Assembly: GCF_041262165.1 (NCBI RefSeq)
Contig: NZ_JBGCBY010000010.1
Coordinates: forward strand, 1-64,000
Direction of reading: 5' to 3'
Source of the DNA: Streptacidiphilus sp041262165
GTDB lineage: Bacteria > Actinomycetota > Actinomycetes > Streptomycetales > Streptomycetaceae
Length of the DNA stretch: 64,000 nt
Below are positions 8,093 to 15,616 of the stretch, piece after piece. The notes under the pieces were generated by a model. That model was not told the origin of the DNA. It searched no databases and worked only from the letters and a program-made list of their open reading frames with translations. A program made the translations under genes and the position numbers. Numbering within the stretch: the first letter of the stretch is position 1; the number at the start of each line of letters is the position of its first letter.

Positions 8093-9078
8093 CCCTCGCT
8101 CCCCTCCGACTCCGACTCCGACGAGTACAGCGCTGACGAGTACAGCGCCAGCGCGCCGGCGGCGGTCTCCCGAGCCTGCGCGGCCAGGTCGGCCGGGGAA
8201 ATGATGCGGCCGTCCGCGCCCAGGCGCAGCGCCAGCCGCAGCAGCCCGGACGGGTCGGGGGTGCGCAGGGTGATCCGCAGGCCGCCGTCCGGCAGCTCCG
8301 CGGCGTCCTCGTAGGTGTAGTACTCGGTGACCCAGCGGCCGCCGGGGCCGACGTCGAGGACCACCTGCGGGTCGTCCTCGGCCGGGCGGACCAGGCCCTC
8401 GGAGAGGTCCCGAAGCTCCAGCGGCGGCGGGTCTGCGGGGACGTCGAGGACCCGGATGTCGGCGATGCGGTCCAGCCGGAAGATCCGCCGGTCCTCGGAG
8501 AGGCGGCACCAGCCCTCCAGGTAGGTGTGCCCTTCGGTGATCAGCCGGATCGGGTCGACCTCGCGCTCGGTCATCTCGCCGCGCCCGGAGGAGTAGTAGC
8601 GCAGCCAGAGGCGGCGGCGCTCGGTGATGGCGCGGTCGGCGTCGGCGAAGACGCTGCCCTCCGCCTCGAAGGTCACCCCGACCCGGGCACTGCCCTCGGC
8701 GGCGTCCCCCGCGGCGGACTCCAGCTTGGCCACGGCGCGGGTCAGCGCGGCGCGGTCGCGCTCGCGCAGGCCCGGCAGCCCGGCGACGGCACGGGCGGCG
8801 ACCAGCAGCGAGATCGCCTCGTCGGAGGAGAGCCGCAACGGCTGAGCGACGTCGTCGGCGTTGTGCCACCAAATGCGCTCGCCGTCGGTGTCGATGTCGA
8901 GGAGATCCCCGCCGCGGAAGCTGGTGCCGCACATCGGCAGCACGTTCAGGTCCCCGACGAGCTCGCGCTCGGTGATGCCGAAGGCGCGGGCGACCTCGCC
9001 GACCCGGGCGCCGGGCCGCTCGCGGAGGTAGGTGACCAGCGACAGCATCCGGCGGGTCTGGTCGATGGCGTTGCTCAC
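8089..9078 (-). CDS. pafC: WYL-domain regulator PafC
   Basis: This 329-aa protein has an N-terminal winged helix (about residues 1-65, with GEVARAFGITERELVGDLNVL) and a WYL/WCX region in the second half (LWLRYYSSGRG, then GHTYLEGWCRLSEDRRIFRLDRI). With PafB it forms the heteromeric activator that drives the LexA/RecA-independent DNA-damage response in mycobacteria. The start is GTG at 9078, overlapping the pafB stop. The C-terminus carries an exact five-residue repeat (ALYSS twice) encoded by an exact 15-bp tandem duplication at 8120-8149, then a Ser/Glu tail, both outside the conserved fold. Confidence 0.92.
   Translation of the reverse strand: MSNAIDQTRRMLSLVTYLRERPGARVGEVARAFGITERELVGDLNVLPMCGTSFRGGDLLDIDTDGERIWWHNADDVAQPLRLSSDEAISLLVAARAVAGLPGLRERDRAALTRAVAKLESAAGDAAEGSARVGVTFEAEGSVFADADRAITERRRLWLRYYSSGRGEMTEREVDPIRLITEGHTYLEGWCRLSEDRRIFRLDRIADIRVLDVPADPPPLELRDLSEGLVRPAEDDPQVVLDVGPGGRWVTEYYTYEDAAELPDGGLRITLRTPDPSGLLRLALRLGADGRIISPADLAAQARETAAGALALYSSALYSSESESEGSEG
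8120..8149. repeat. Exact 15-bp tandem duplication in pafC
   Basis: The unit GACGAGTACAGCGCT/C occurs twice head to tail (8120-8134 and 8135-8149), differing only in the last base. It encodes ALYSS-ALYSS near the PafC C-terminus. One of eight 15-bp-unit repeats found in the window. Confidence 0.9.
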
Positions 9079-10079
9079 AGCGAAGCTCCCTGGCTCGCGT
9101 CCTGACGGTCTGCGGCCGCCGACCCGGCGACCGCGCTCAGCCGGGCGATGACGTCGGTACGCAGCTCGGCGGGGCCAAGCACGACCAGGTCGGCGCCGAA
9201 CTCGGTGAGGTCCGCCGCGAGACCGTGGCCGTAGGGGATCTCCAGCTCGTCCCAGAGGGCGTCCACCGGCTCGGCGTTGAGGGCCTTGGTGCGTAGCGGG
9301 AAGGCCGCGCCGCGCCGCAGTCTGATCCGGGCGGTGGCGGTCGCGCCCTCCCCGGCGAAGCGGGCGACGTGCTGCCGCACGTCCACGTGGTCGGGCACCG
9401 GAGCGATGAACGCCTCGTGACGGGCCTTGACCCGGCCGGTGATCCGGCTGAGCCGGAACACCCGCACGTCCTTGCGGTCGCGGTCCCAGCCGGCCAGGTA
9501 CCAGTGGCCGTGCCAGCACTCCAGCGCCCAGGGTTCGACGCTACGCGGTTCGGGCTGCGCGGCGCCGGACTTGCGGTAGGCGAAGGTGACCGGACGCCGG
9601 TCGCGGGCGGCGCCGAGCAGGGGCTCGAAGGCAGCCTCGCGGGCCGGGATACGCGGCTCCAGGGTGGAGTGCGTCTCCGGTCCGCTGTCCACGAGAACCC
9701 CGGCAGCGCGGAGCTTGTGCAGCGCGCCGCTGGCGGCGCCGGCCAGGCGGGCCTGCCGCCAGACGCCCGCCGCCAGGCTCAGCGCCGCGGCCTCCTCGGC
9801 GTCGAGGGAGATCTCCGGAAGGCGGTTGCGGTCGCGGCGGGCCAGATAGCCGAGCTCGCCGTCCAGGGCGTTCTCGTCCACGTCGATGACCAGGCCCAGT
9901 TCGCGCAGATCGTCCTTGTCGCGCTCGAACATCCGGTTGAAGGAGTCCTCGCTGGAGGTGTCCGCGGCCTCGCGGTACGCCTCGATGGAGTCCCGCAACT
10001 CGCGCTTGCTCAGCGGGCGCTTGGTGTTCATGAGACACAGCGCGAGGTTCATCAAGCGCTCGGACTTGGCGATGGGCAT
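9075..10079 (-). CDS. pafB: WYL-domain regulator PafB
   Basis: This 334-aa protein has a DeoR-like winged helix at residues ~5-75 (MNLALCLMNTKRPLSKRELR), a central linker, then the WYL domain (PVTFAYRKSG, WALECWHGHWYLAGWD, VRVFRLSRI) and a WCX tail. It pairs with PafC, encoded next with a GTGA overlap, to activate DNA-damage genes through a RecA-NDp-type promoter. The start MPIAKSERL is chosen because GGAAGGG lies 6-7 bp upstream; upstream ATGs add unrelated residues. Such a promoter motif lies upstream of dop in this same window. Confidence 0.93.
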   Translation of the reverse strand: MPIAKSERLMNLALCLMNTKRPLSKRELRDSIEAYREAADTSSEDSFNRMFERDKDDLRELGLVIDVDENALDGELGYLARRDRNRLPEISLDAEEAAALSLAAGVWRQARLAGAASGALHKLRAAGVLVDSGPETHSTLEPRIPAREAAFEPLLGAARDRRPVTFAYRKSGAAQPEPRSVEPWALECWHGHWYLAGWDRDRKDVRVFRLSRITGRVKARHEAFIAPVPDHVDVRQHVARFAGEGATATARIRLRRGAAFPLRTKALNAEPVDALWDELEIPYGHGLAADLTEFGADLVVLGPAELRTDVIARLSAVAGSAAADRQDASQGASL

Positions 10080-10158
10080 CGCACACCCTTCCCTGCCGCG
10101 CGAGCACGACATGTGCCCGGCGCACCTGACCGTACCGGTCCCGCGGCCGGCGGCAAAA

Positions 10159-10202
10159 GCGCGACCCCGCCCCACCACAGCTGTGGTAGAGCGGGGTCGC
10201 GC
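10159..10202 (-). terminator. Terminator after FKBP gene
   Basis: GCGCGACCCCGC (10159-10170) pairs over 12 bp with GCGGGGTCGCGC (10191-10202). The loop contains its own perfect palindrome ACCACAGCTGTGGT (10174-10187). On the minus strand TTTTG follows the stem. It separates the FKBP genes from pafB. Confidence 0.85.
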
Positions 10203-10220
10203 GGTGGCCGTGCCCGACGC

Positions 10221-10250
10221 GTCAGACGCCCAGCAGTCAGACGCCCAGCA
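10221..10250. repeat. Exact 15-bp duplication over the FKBP stop codon
   Basis: GTCAGACGCCCAGCA occurs twice without mismatch (10221-10235 and 10236-10250). The pair straddles the end of the FKBP gene: the in-use stop TGA (10237-10239) lies in one copy and a second copy of the last codons plus stop lies just behind it. Confidence 0.95.
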
Positions 10251-10608
10251 GGTCGACCACGAAGATCAGGGTCTCGCCCGGCTTGATGGCCCGGCCGGCG
10301 CCACGGTTGCCGTAGCCCAGGTGCGGCGGAATGATCAGCTCGCGGCGACCGCCGACCCTCATCCCTGCGACACCCTGGTCCCAGCCCGCGATGACCTGGC
10401 CCTGGCCCAGTCCGAAGCGGAACGCCGAACCGCGGTTCCAGCTGGCGTCGAACTCCTCACCGGTGCTGAAGGCCACGCCGACGTAGTGCACGCTGACGTT
10501 GTGGCCAGGCTTGGCCTCCTCGCCGTCGCCCACCTGGATGTCCCGGATCTGCAGCTCGGTCGGCGGCTCGCCACCCGGGAAGTCGATTTCCGGCTTCTCG
10601 ATGCTCAA
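10237..10608 (-). CDS. FKBP-type peptidyl-prolyl isomerase
   Basis: This 123-aa cytoplasmic FKBP has one complete FK506-binding fold (about residues 25-123). Visible motifs are VSVHYVGVAFSTGEEFD, the FRFGLGQGQVIAGWDQG loop, GGRRELIIPPHLGYG and the closing strand LIFVVDLL. FKBPs catalyse cis-trans isomerisation of X-Pro bonds and act as folding helpers. A GGAGAG ribosome site precedes the ATG. It follows a second, lipoprotein FKBP gene by 55 bp on the same strand, and the pair sits between pafA and pafB, a place kept in streptomycetes. A perfect 15-bp duplication covers its last codons and stop. Confidence 0.95.
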   Translation of the reverse strand: MSIEKPEIDFPGGEPPTELQIRDIQVGDGEEAKPGHNVSVHYVGVAFSTGEEFDASWNRGSAFRFGLGQGQVIAGWDQGVAGMRVGGRRELIIPPHLGYGNRGAGRAIKPGETLIFVVDLLGV

Positions 10609-10663
10609 GGTCTGACTCTCCTCGTTCGCTGCGGCGCACCGTGCGGCGGCCGTGGGGCCTACG

Positions 10664-11668
10664 TTACGCCGCGGCCAGGATGTCCACGACGAACACCAGG
10701 TTGGAGTTGGCCGGGATACCGGTCTGCGCCTGGGCGCCGTAGGCCAGCGCGGCGGGGATGGACAGCAGCACCCGGCTGCCGACGGTCTGGCCCACCAGGC
10801 CCTGGTCCCAGCCCGGGATGACCTGGCCCTGGCCGATGACGGTCGAGAACGCGCCCTGGTCCTTCCAGGACGAGTCGAAGACCTTGCCGTCGGCCAGCGT
10901 CGCCCCGGTGTACTGGACCACGATGGTCTGGCCGCTCAGGATCTTGGCGCCGGTGCCCTTGATCAGCACGCCGGTCTGCAGTGCCTTGGGCGTCTTCGCG
11001 GCGGCCGGGATGGTGAAGGCGGCGGCCTTGCCCGGCGTGGCGTCCACCGTCGGCATGCCCGCCGGAGCGGCCACCTGGCTGCCCGACACCGCGTCCTTGA
11101 GCCCGATGGCCTGGTTCACGTCCACGACGAAGACCAGCGTGTCCTTGGCTCCCACGCCGCTCTGCGCCGCGCCGGACATCTGCGCGGCGGCCGCGCCGGG
11201 AGGCGCCACCACCAGCACGCGACTGCCCGCCTTGTGCCCGACCACGGCCTGCTCCAGCGCCGGGATCATCTGCTGCGAGGGCTTCAGCAGCACCGGGGCG
11301 CTGCCCTTGCTGTAGGCGCTGATCAGGGTCTTGCCGGTGTTCCAGTCCTCGGCCGTGAAGTTGAAGATGCCGTAGTTGGTCGAGGTCACGACCGGTCCGG
11401 TGCCCTCGGTCACGGTGTGGACCACGAACGTGTTGCCCGGCGCGCCGCTGGGGAGCTTCAGCGTGGCACTGGTGCCGAAGGTTCCGCCGACGGTCGGCAG
11501 GTTGGCGGCCGAGTCCACCACCGGGGGCACCGGAACGGCCGGGGCGCTGGCCGAGGCGGACGCCTTGGGCGTGGCGGCGGAGTCGCTGGACTTCGCCTTG
11601 GTGCTGCTGCCACAGGCGGTCAGGAGCAGGGCGGGCACGATGAGCAGCCCGGCGGCGAGTCGGCGCAC
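10664..11668 (-). CDS. Lipoprotein with two FKBP-like domains
   Basis: This 334-aa surface lipoprotein starts at GTG 11668, where AAGGA sits 5 bp upstream. It has a basic start (VRRLAAG), a hydrophobic stretch and the lipobox LLTAC, predicting lipid attachment at Cys. An Ala/Ser/Pro linker follows. The first FKBP-like domain (about residues 75-195) is divergent and lacks several active-site aromatics. The second (about 235-334) is canonical, with TIVVQYTGATLADGKVFDSSW, VIGQGQVIPGWDQGLVGQ and LSIPAALAYG. It probably assists folding of exported proteins outside the membrane. An ORF extending 37 codons upstream lacks a signal-peptide-like start. Confidence 0.9.
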   Translation of the reverse strand: MRRLAAGLLIVPALLLTACGSSTKAKSSDSAATPKASASASAPAVPVPPVVDSAANLPTVGGTFGTSATLKLPSGAPGNTFVVHTVTEGTGPVVTSTNYGIFNFTAEDWNTGKTLISAYSKGSAPVLLKPSQQMIPALEQAVVGHKAGSRVLVVAPPGAAAAQMSGAAQSGVGAKDTLVFVVDVNQAIGLKDAVSGSQVAAPAGMPTVDATPGKAAAFTIPAAAKTPKALQTGVLIKGTGAKILSGQTIVVQYTGATLADGKVFDSSWKDQGAFSTVIGQGQVIPGWDQGLVGQTVGSRVLLSIPAALAYGAQAQTGIPANSNLVFVVDILAAA

Positions 11669-11755
11669 AGTGGTCCTTAGAAGCGGAGGGGTACGGATGG
11701 TCAGTCCGCGCCACTCTATGACCTCGACATGAGAACTCGCCAAGCACCTCGGCCC

Positions 11756-11781
11756 CTGTGTCCCCAATTGAGCGGACACAG
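11756..11781 (-). terminator. Hairpin after pafA
   Basis: CTGTGTCC (11756-11763) pairs with GGACACAG (11774-11781), a perfect 8-bp stem with a 10-nt loop, between the pafA stop and the lipoprotein FKBP start. It may end pafA transcription or be an operator for the FKBP gene. Confidence 0.45.
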
Positions 11782-11854
11782 AGACCGAGTTGTCACCTTT
11801 GTCGGATTGCTCACATGCCGCTGCATTGTGGCGGTATCCGGCCGCGTCCCGCGG

Positions 11855-13216
11855 CTACATCCCGGCGATGAGCTTCTCCACCCGCTCGTCGACCGAGCGG
11901 AACGGGTCCTTGCACAGCACGGTGCGCTGCGCCTGGTCGTTCAGCTTGAGGTGCACCCAGTCCACGGTGAAGTCACGGCGCTGCTCCTGGGCCCGGCGGA
12001 TGAAATCCCCGCGCAGCCGGGCCCTGGTCGTCTGAGGGGGGACCGACTTCGCCTCGAAGATCTTGAGATCGTTGGTGACCCGCTCGGCCTGGCCCCGGTT
12101 CTGCAGCAGGTAGAACAGGCCCCGGCGGCGGTGGATGTCGTGGTAAGCGAGGTCGATCTGGGCGACCCTCGGGTGCGACATGCTGATGCCGTTCTTCGCC
12201 CGGTAGCGCTCGATCAGCTGGTACTTCATGACCCAGTCGATCTCCCGCTCGACCCGCGCGTAGTCCTCGGCTCGGATCGCCTCCAGGGTGCGGCCCCACA
12301 GCTCGAGCACCCGGGCGACGGTGCCGGTCCTGATGCCCTTGGCGTCGGCGAAGTCGCTGGCCTTGGTGTAGTACTCCTCCTGGATGTCCAGGGCGCTGGC
12401 CTCGCGGCCGTTGGCCAGGCGCACCTGGCGGGATCCGGTCAGGTCGTGGCTGACCTCGCGGATCGCCCGGATCGGGTTCTCCAGGGTGAGGTCGCGCAGC
12501 ACCGTCCCGGCCTCGATCATCCGCAGCACCAGGTCCGTCGCGCCGACCTTGAGCAGGGTGGTGGTCTCCGACATGTTGGAGTCGCCGACGATCACGTGCA
12601 GGCGGCGGTAGCGCTCGGCGTCGGCGTGCGGCTCGTCCCGGGTGTTGATGATGGGGCGCGAGCGGGTGGTCGCGGAGCTCACGCCCTCCCAGATGTGCTC
12701 GGCCCGCTGGCTGACGCAGTAGACCGCGCCGCGCGGGGTCTGGAGCACCTTGCCGGCGCCGCAGATCAGCTGTCGGGTGACCAGGAAGGGGATCAGGATG
12801 TCGGCCAGCCGGGAGAACTCGCCGTGCCGCCCCACCAGGTAGTTCTCATGGCAGCCGTAGGAGTTCCCGGCGGAGTCGGTGTTGTTCTTGAAGAGGTAGA
12901 CGTCACCGGCGATGCCCTCCTCGTGCAGCCGCCGCTCGGCGTCCACCAGCAGGCCCTCGAGGATCCGCTCCCCCGCCTTGTCATGGGTGACCAGCTCGGA
13001 GACGTCGTCGCACTCCGGGGTGGCGTACTCCGGGTGCGAGCCCACGTCCAGGTAGAGCCGGGCGCCGTTGCGCAGGAAGACGTTGCTGCTGCGACCCCAG
13101 GACACGACACGGCGGAAGAGGTACCTGGCCACCTCGTCCGGGGAGAGCCGCCGCTGGCCCCGGAACGTGCAGGTGACGCCGTACTCGTTCTCGATTCCGA
13201 AGATTCTGCGGTCCAT
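11855..13216 (-). CDS. pafA: Pup ligase PafA
   Basis: This 453-aa enzyme joins the C-terminal glutamate of deamidated Pup to lysines of target proteins using ATP, marking them for the proteasome. It is a glutamine-synthetase-fold protein: the N-terminal IENEYG (residues 8-13) holds Mg-ATP glutamates, LYLDVGSHPEYATPE contains the conserved Asp57, and NNTDSAGNSYGCHENYLV and INTRDEPHADAE(R)YRRLH are family signatures. The lack of the ~20-residue Dop loop after the N-terminal strands separates it from Dop at 15617. The start MDRRIFG has GGGGAG upstream. Its own promoter probably lies in 13217-13378 because a hairpin follows prcA. Confidence 0.97.
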   Translation of the reverse strand: MDRRIFGIENEYGVTCTFRGQRRLSPDEVARYLFRRVVSWGRSSNVFLRNGARLYLDVGSHPEYATPECDDVSELVTHDKAGERILEGLLVDAERRLHEEGIAGDVYLFKNNTDSAGNSYGCHENYLVGRHGEFSRLADILIPFLVTRQLICGAGKVLQTPRGAVYCVSQRAEHIWEGVSSATTRSRPIINTRDEPHADAERYRRLHVIVGDSNMSETTTLLKVGATDLVLRMIEAGTVLRDLTLENPIRAIREVSHDLTGSRQVRLANGREASALDIQEEYYTKASDFADAKGIRTGTVARVLELWGRTLEAIRAEDYARVEREIDWVMKYQLIERYRAKNGISMSHPRVAQIDLAYHDIHRRRGLFYLLQNRGQAERVTNDLKIFEAKSVPPQTTRARLRGDFIRRAQEQRRDFTVDWVHLKLNDQAQRTVLCKDPFRSVDERVEKLIAGM

Positions 13217-13312
13217 GGTCTCTCCCCTTCGCCGGCCCTCAGTCGACTGCCGCGTCCCCGCTTCCGCGGACGGAGGTCTCGTCGGGACTTTGCATGGTGG
13301 GAATGTGCGCTG

Positions 13313-13327
13313 TCGGACAGTGTCCGA
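13313..13327. promoter_or_regulatory. Perfect palindrome upstream of pafA
   Basis: TCGGACA-G-TGTCCGA is a perfect 15-bp dyad about 100 bp upstream of the pafA ATG and downstream of the prcA hairpin. Its place suggests an operator or activator site for pafA. No regulator is assigned, and it does not match the RecA-NDp motif. Confidence 0.4.
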
Positions 13328-13378
13328 AACCGAATCGGTCCGGGCGTCGTGATCTACCGTCAGATCGGCTGAGGAGTC

Positions 13379-13403
13379 GGAGGGCGCCGCTCGGGCGCCC
13401 TCC
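13379..13403 (-). terminator. Hairpin terminator after prcA
   Basis: GGAGGGCGCC (13379-13388) and GGCGCCCTCC (13394-13403) form a perfect 10-bp stem with a 5-nt loop, 30 bp beyond the prcA stop. No U-tract follows on the minus strand. Confidence 0.65.
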
Positions 13404-13433
13404 GGTTGCCTCCGGTGGCCGCAGGGCGGCCTG

Positions 13434-14180
13434 CTAGTCCTCGGCGGGCTGGTCGTCCTGGTCTCCGGCAGCGGTCTCGTCGCCCGCCAGCAGACGGCCC
13501 AACTGGGCGCCGACCAGGCGCTTGAACTTGCGCTGCTGCCAGCGGCTGCGGTCAAGGACCGCGACCTCCAGCTGGTCCTGGGTCAGGGTGCGGGCCTGGC
13601 CGCCGTTGGGGTCGCGGGCCAGGCCCTCGACCGCGAGCTTCAGCGCCTCGGTGAGGGTCAGGCCCTCGGTGTGGCGCTGCTCCAGGAAGGTGCTGATCGA
13701 CTCGGAGTTGCCGCCGACCGCGACCGTGTGCTGCTCGTCGACGACGGAGCCGTCGGGGGTGAGCCGGTAGATCTGGTCGTCGTCAGGAGACTTGCCGACC
13801 TCGGCGACGATCAGCTCCACCTCGTAGGGCTTCTCGCCCGTGCTGGAGAAGATCGTGCCCAGCGTCTGCGCATAGACGTTGGCCAGGCCGCGGGCGTTGA
13901 CGTCGGCCCGGTCGTAGGAGTAGCCGCGCAGGTCGGCGTAGCGGACGCCGCCGATGCGCAGGTTCTCGAACTCGTTGTATCGGCCGACCGCGGCGAAGGC
14001 GATGCGGTCGTAGATCTCGGACACCTTGTGCAGCGCCCGGGAGGTGTTCTCCGCAACGAAGACGATGCCGTCGGCGTAGGTGAGCACGACCACGCTCCGA
14101 CCGCGCGCGATGCCCTTGCGGGCGTACTCCGCGCGGTCGGCCATGGCCTGCTGGGGTGAGACGTAGAACGGCGTCGACAC
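13434..14180 (-). CDS. prcA: 20S proteasome alpha subunit PrcA
   Basis: This 248-aa protein forms the outer gating rings of the actinobacterial 20S proteasome. The N-terminal gate segment MSTPFYVSPQQAMADRAEYARKGIARG carries the family YVSPQQ..R..Y.R.GI.RG signature, followed by the proteasome sandwich fold (VVVLTYADGIVFVAEN). The acidic C-terminal tail (about residues 232-248) is disordered and typical. The GTG start has AGGGG upstream. It follows prcB by 53 bp on the same strand, so alpha and beta subunits are co-expressed. Arc docks on this ring through its C-terminus. Confidence 0.97.
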   Translation of the reverse strand: MSTPFYVSPQQAMADRAEYARKGIARGRSVVVLTYADGIVFVAENTSRALHKVSEIYDRIAFAAVGRYNEFENLRIGGVRYADLRGYSYDRADVNARGLANVYAQTLGTIFSSTGEKPYEVELIVAEVGKSPDDDQIYRLTPDGSVVDEQHTVAVGGNSESISTFLEQRHTEGLTLTEALKLAVEGLARDPNGGQARTLTQDQLEVAVLDRSRWQQRKFKRLVGAQLGRLLAGDETAAGDQDDQPAED

Positions 14181-14233
14181 CGGTTGTCGCCCCTATCTGG
14201 TCGGTCTGATGAAGGAGTGGCGGTCAGGGGGAC

Positions 14234-15079
14234 TTAGAGAAGGCCGGCCTGGGGGCCGTTGGGGTGCTCCAGCCGGTGGTCGAGGACGCTGCGCGCCAGG
14301 GCGCCGACCTCCTCGTCCGGGAGGCGGCGGAAGCCGTCCTCGGTGATGACGCCGACGATCGGGAAGATCCGGCGGGTGAGGTCGGGGCCGCCGGTCGCCG
14401 AGTCGTCGTCGGCGGCGTCGTAGAGCGCCTGGATGACTGCGGTGGCCGCCTGCTCGGCGGTCAGGTCGGCCCGGTAGAGCTTCTTCAGCGAGCCCTTGGC
14501 GAACAGCGAGCCCGAGCCGGTGGCGGCGAAGCCGACCTCCTCGGAGCGGCCGCCGGTGACGTCGTAGCTGAAGATCCGGCCCCGGCCGAGGTCGAGGTCG
14601 TAGCCGGCGAAGAGCGGCACGACGGCGAGGCCCTGCATGGCCATGCCGAGATTGCCGCGGATCATGGTGGTGAGGCGGTTGGCCTTGCCCTCCAGGGAGA
14701 GCTGGGTGCCCTCGATCTTCTCGTAGTGCTCCAGCTCCAGCTGGAACAGGCGCACCATCTCGACGGCGAGCCCGGCCGTGCCGGCGATGCCGACGGCGGA
14801 GTACTCGTCGGCCGGGAACACCTTCTCGATGTCACGCTGAGCGATGAGGTTGCCCATGGTGGCGCGGCGGTCTCCGGCGAGGATCACCCCGCCGGCGAAG
14901 GTCACGGACACGATGGTGGTGCCGTGCGGAACGTCCAGTGGCTGGAACCCGACCGGCAGGGTCCGCCGACCGGGCAGCAGCTCAGGCTGATGGTCCGCCA
15001 GGAATTCGACGAAGGACGACGAACCCGGCGTCAAGAAGGCAGCCGGTAGACGCCCGGTGCCACGAGTGTTGGCTTCCAC
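14234..15079 (-). CDS. prcB: 20S proteasome beta subunit PrcB (Thr protease)
   Basis: This 281-aa precursor of the catalytic ring has a 53-residue propeptide ending in VPHG. Autocleavage exposes Thr54 (TTIVSVTFAGGV), the N-terminal nucleophile. GDRRATMGN contains the conserved Asp and Arg, and the catalytic Lys follows about 33 residues after the threonine in the DIEKVF segment. The family fold continues to the end, and the length is normal. The start is GTG with GGAAGGGAA upstream. It lies between pup (127 bp upstream) and prcA (53 bp downstream), as in mycobacteria and streptomycetes. Confidence 0.97.
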   Translation of the reverse strand: MEANTRGTGRLPAAFLTPGSSSFVEFLADHQPELLPGRRTLPVGFQPLDVPHGTTIVSVTFAGGVILAGDRRATMGNLIAQRDIEKVFPADEYSAVGIAGTAGLAVEMVRLFQLELEHYEKIEGTQLSLEGKANRLTTMIRGNLGMAMQGLAVVPLFAGYDLDLGRGRIFSYDVTGGRSEEVGFAATGSGSLFAKGSLKKLYRADLTAEQAATAVIQALYDAADDDSATGGPDLTRRIFPIVGVITEDGFRRLPDEEVGALARSVLDHRLEHPNGPQAGLL

Positions 15080-15206
15080 ACGTTCCCTTCCAGATAGTCG
15101 GCCCCACAGCGCGCCTGACGCGCGGGGCAGCGGATGCCCGGGACCTTACCCCTTGCGCGTGTCCATGATCCGCCTGTCCGTGCCGGACAGACTGGTCCAC
15201 TGGCCT

Positions 15207-15425
15207 CTACTGGCCGCCCTTTTGTACATAGGATCGTACAAACGACTCGGCGTCCGATTCGAGGATCTCGTCGATGTCGTCGAGGACGGCGTCCACGTCG
15301 TCGTCGAGCTTTGCCTTGCGATCCTTGAGGTCGGATGACTCGGTCGTCTCGACCTCGCTCTCCTCGACCTCCTCGGAGGAGCGGTTCGCCCGCTGCTGGC
15401 CGCCGCCGGTGTCCTTGGTCGCCAT
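15207..15425 (-). CDS. pup: Prokaryotic ubiquitin-like protein Pup
   Basis: This 72-aa modifier is largely disordered, with an acidic central and C-terminal region that forms a helix on binding the Arc coiled coil (DDDVDAVLDDIDEILESDAESF). It ends in VQKGGQ, so the terminal Gln must be deamidated to Glu by Dop before PafA can attach it. The start MATKDTGGGQQ matches the family and has GGTGAGG upstream; a GTG three codons earlier is less likely. The gene lies directly before prcB and prcA. Confidence 0.97.
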   Translation of the reverse strand: MATKDTGGGQQRANRSSEEVEESEVETTESSDLKDRKAKLDDDVDAVLDDIDEILESDAESFVRSYVQKGGQ

Positions 15426-15477
15426 GTCCCTCACCCCGCTCGTCGATGCTGCCTCGGTACTGCTGGTCAGACCCTAT

Positions 15478-15504
15478 ACACCGGGTGTGACAGACGCCCG
15501 GTGT
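15478..15504. promoter_or_regulatory. Inverted repeat in the pup upstream region
   Basis: ACACCGGG (15478-15485) and CCCGGTGT (15497-15504) form a perfect 8-bp dyad with an 11-bp spacer, ~55 bp upstream of the pup start. On the minus strand TGTATAGGGT at its edge resembles an extended -10, so the dyad would overlap the promoter. On the plus strand TTTT follows, so it could instead work as a hairpin terminator for antisense transcription. Confidence 0.4.
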
Positions 15505-15616
15505 TTTGGTTGTCCACCCTTCAACGCCGGTGTTGTCCCGATGATGCCCAGCGCCGCGCCGTTCACCCGTTGTCATCGCCCGCTACGGTCCGGTTACGCC
15601 CGAAGCGGACATATGT

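Noticed and set aside
13288..13345. PafBC (RecA-NDp) motif upstream of pafA
   Set aside because: The sequence contains GTGTCCGA/TCGGACA but no TTGTCRGTG with N8 and TANNNT on either strand.
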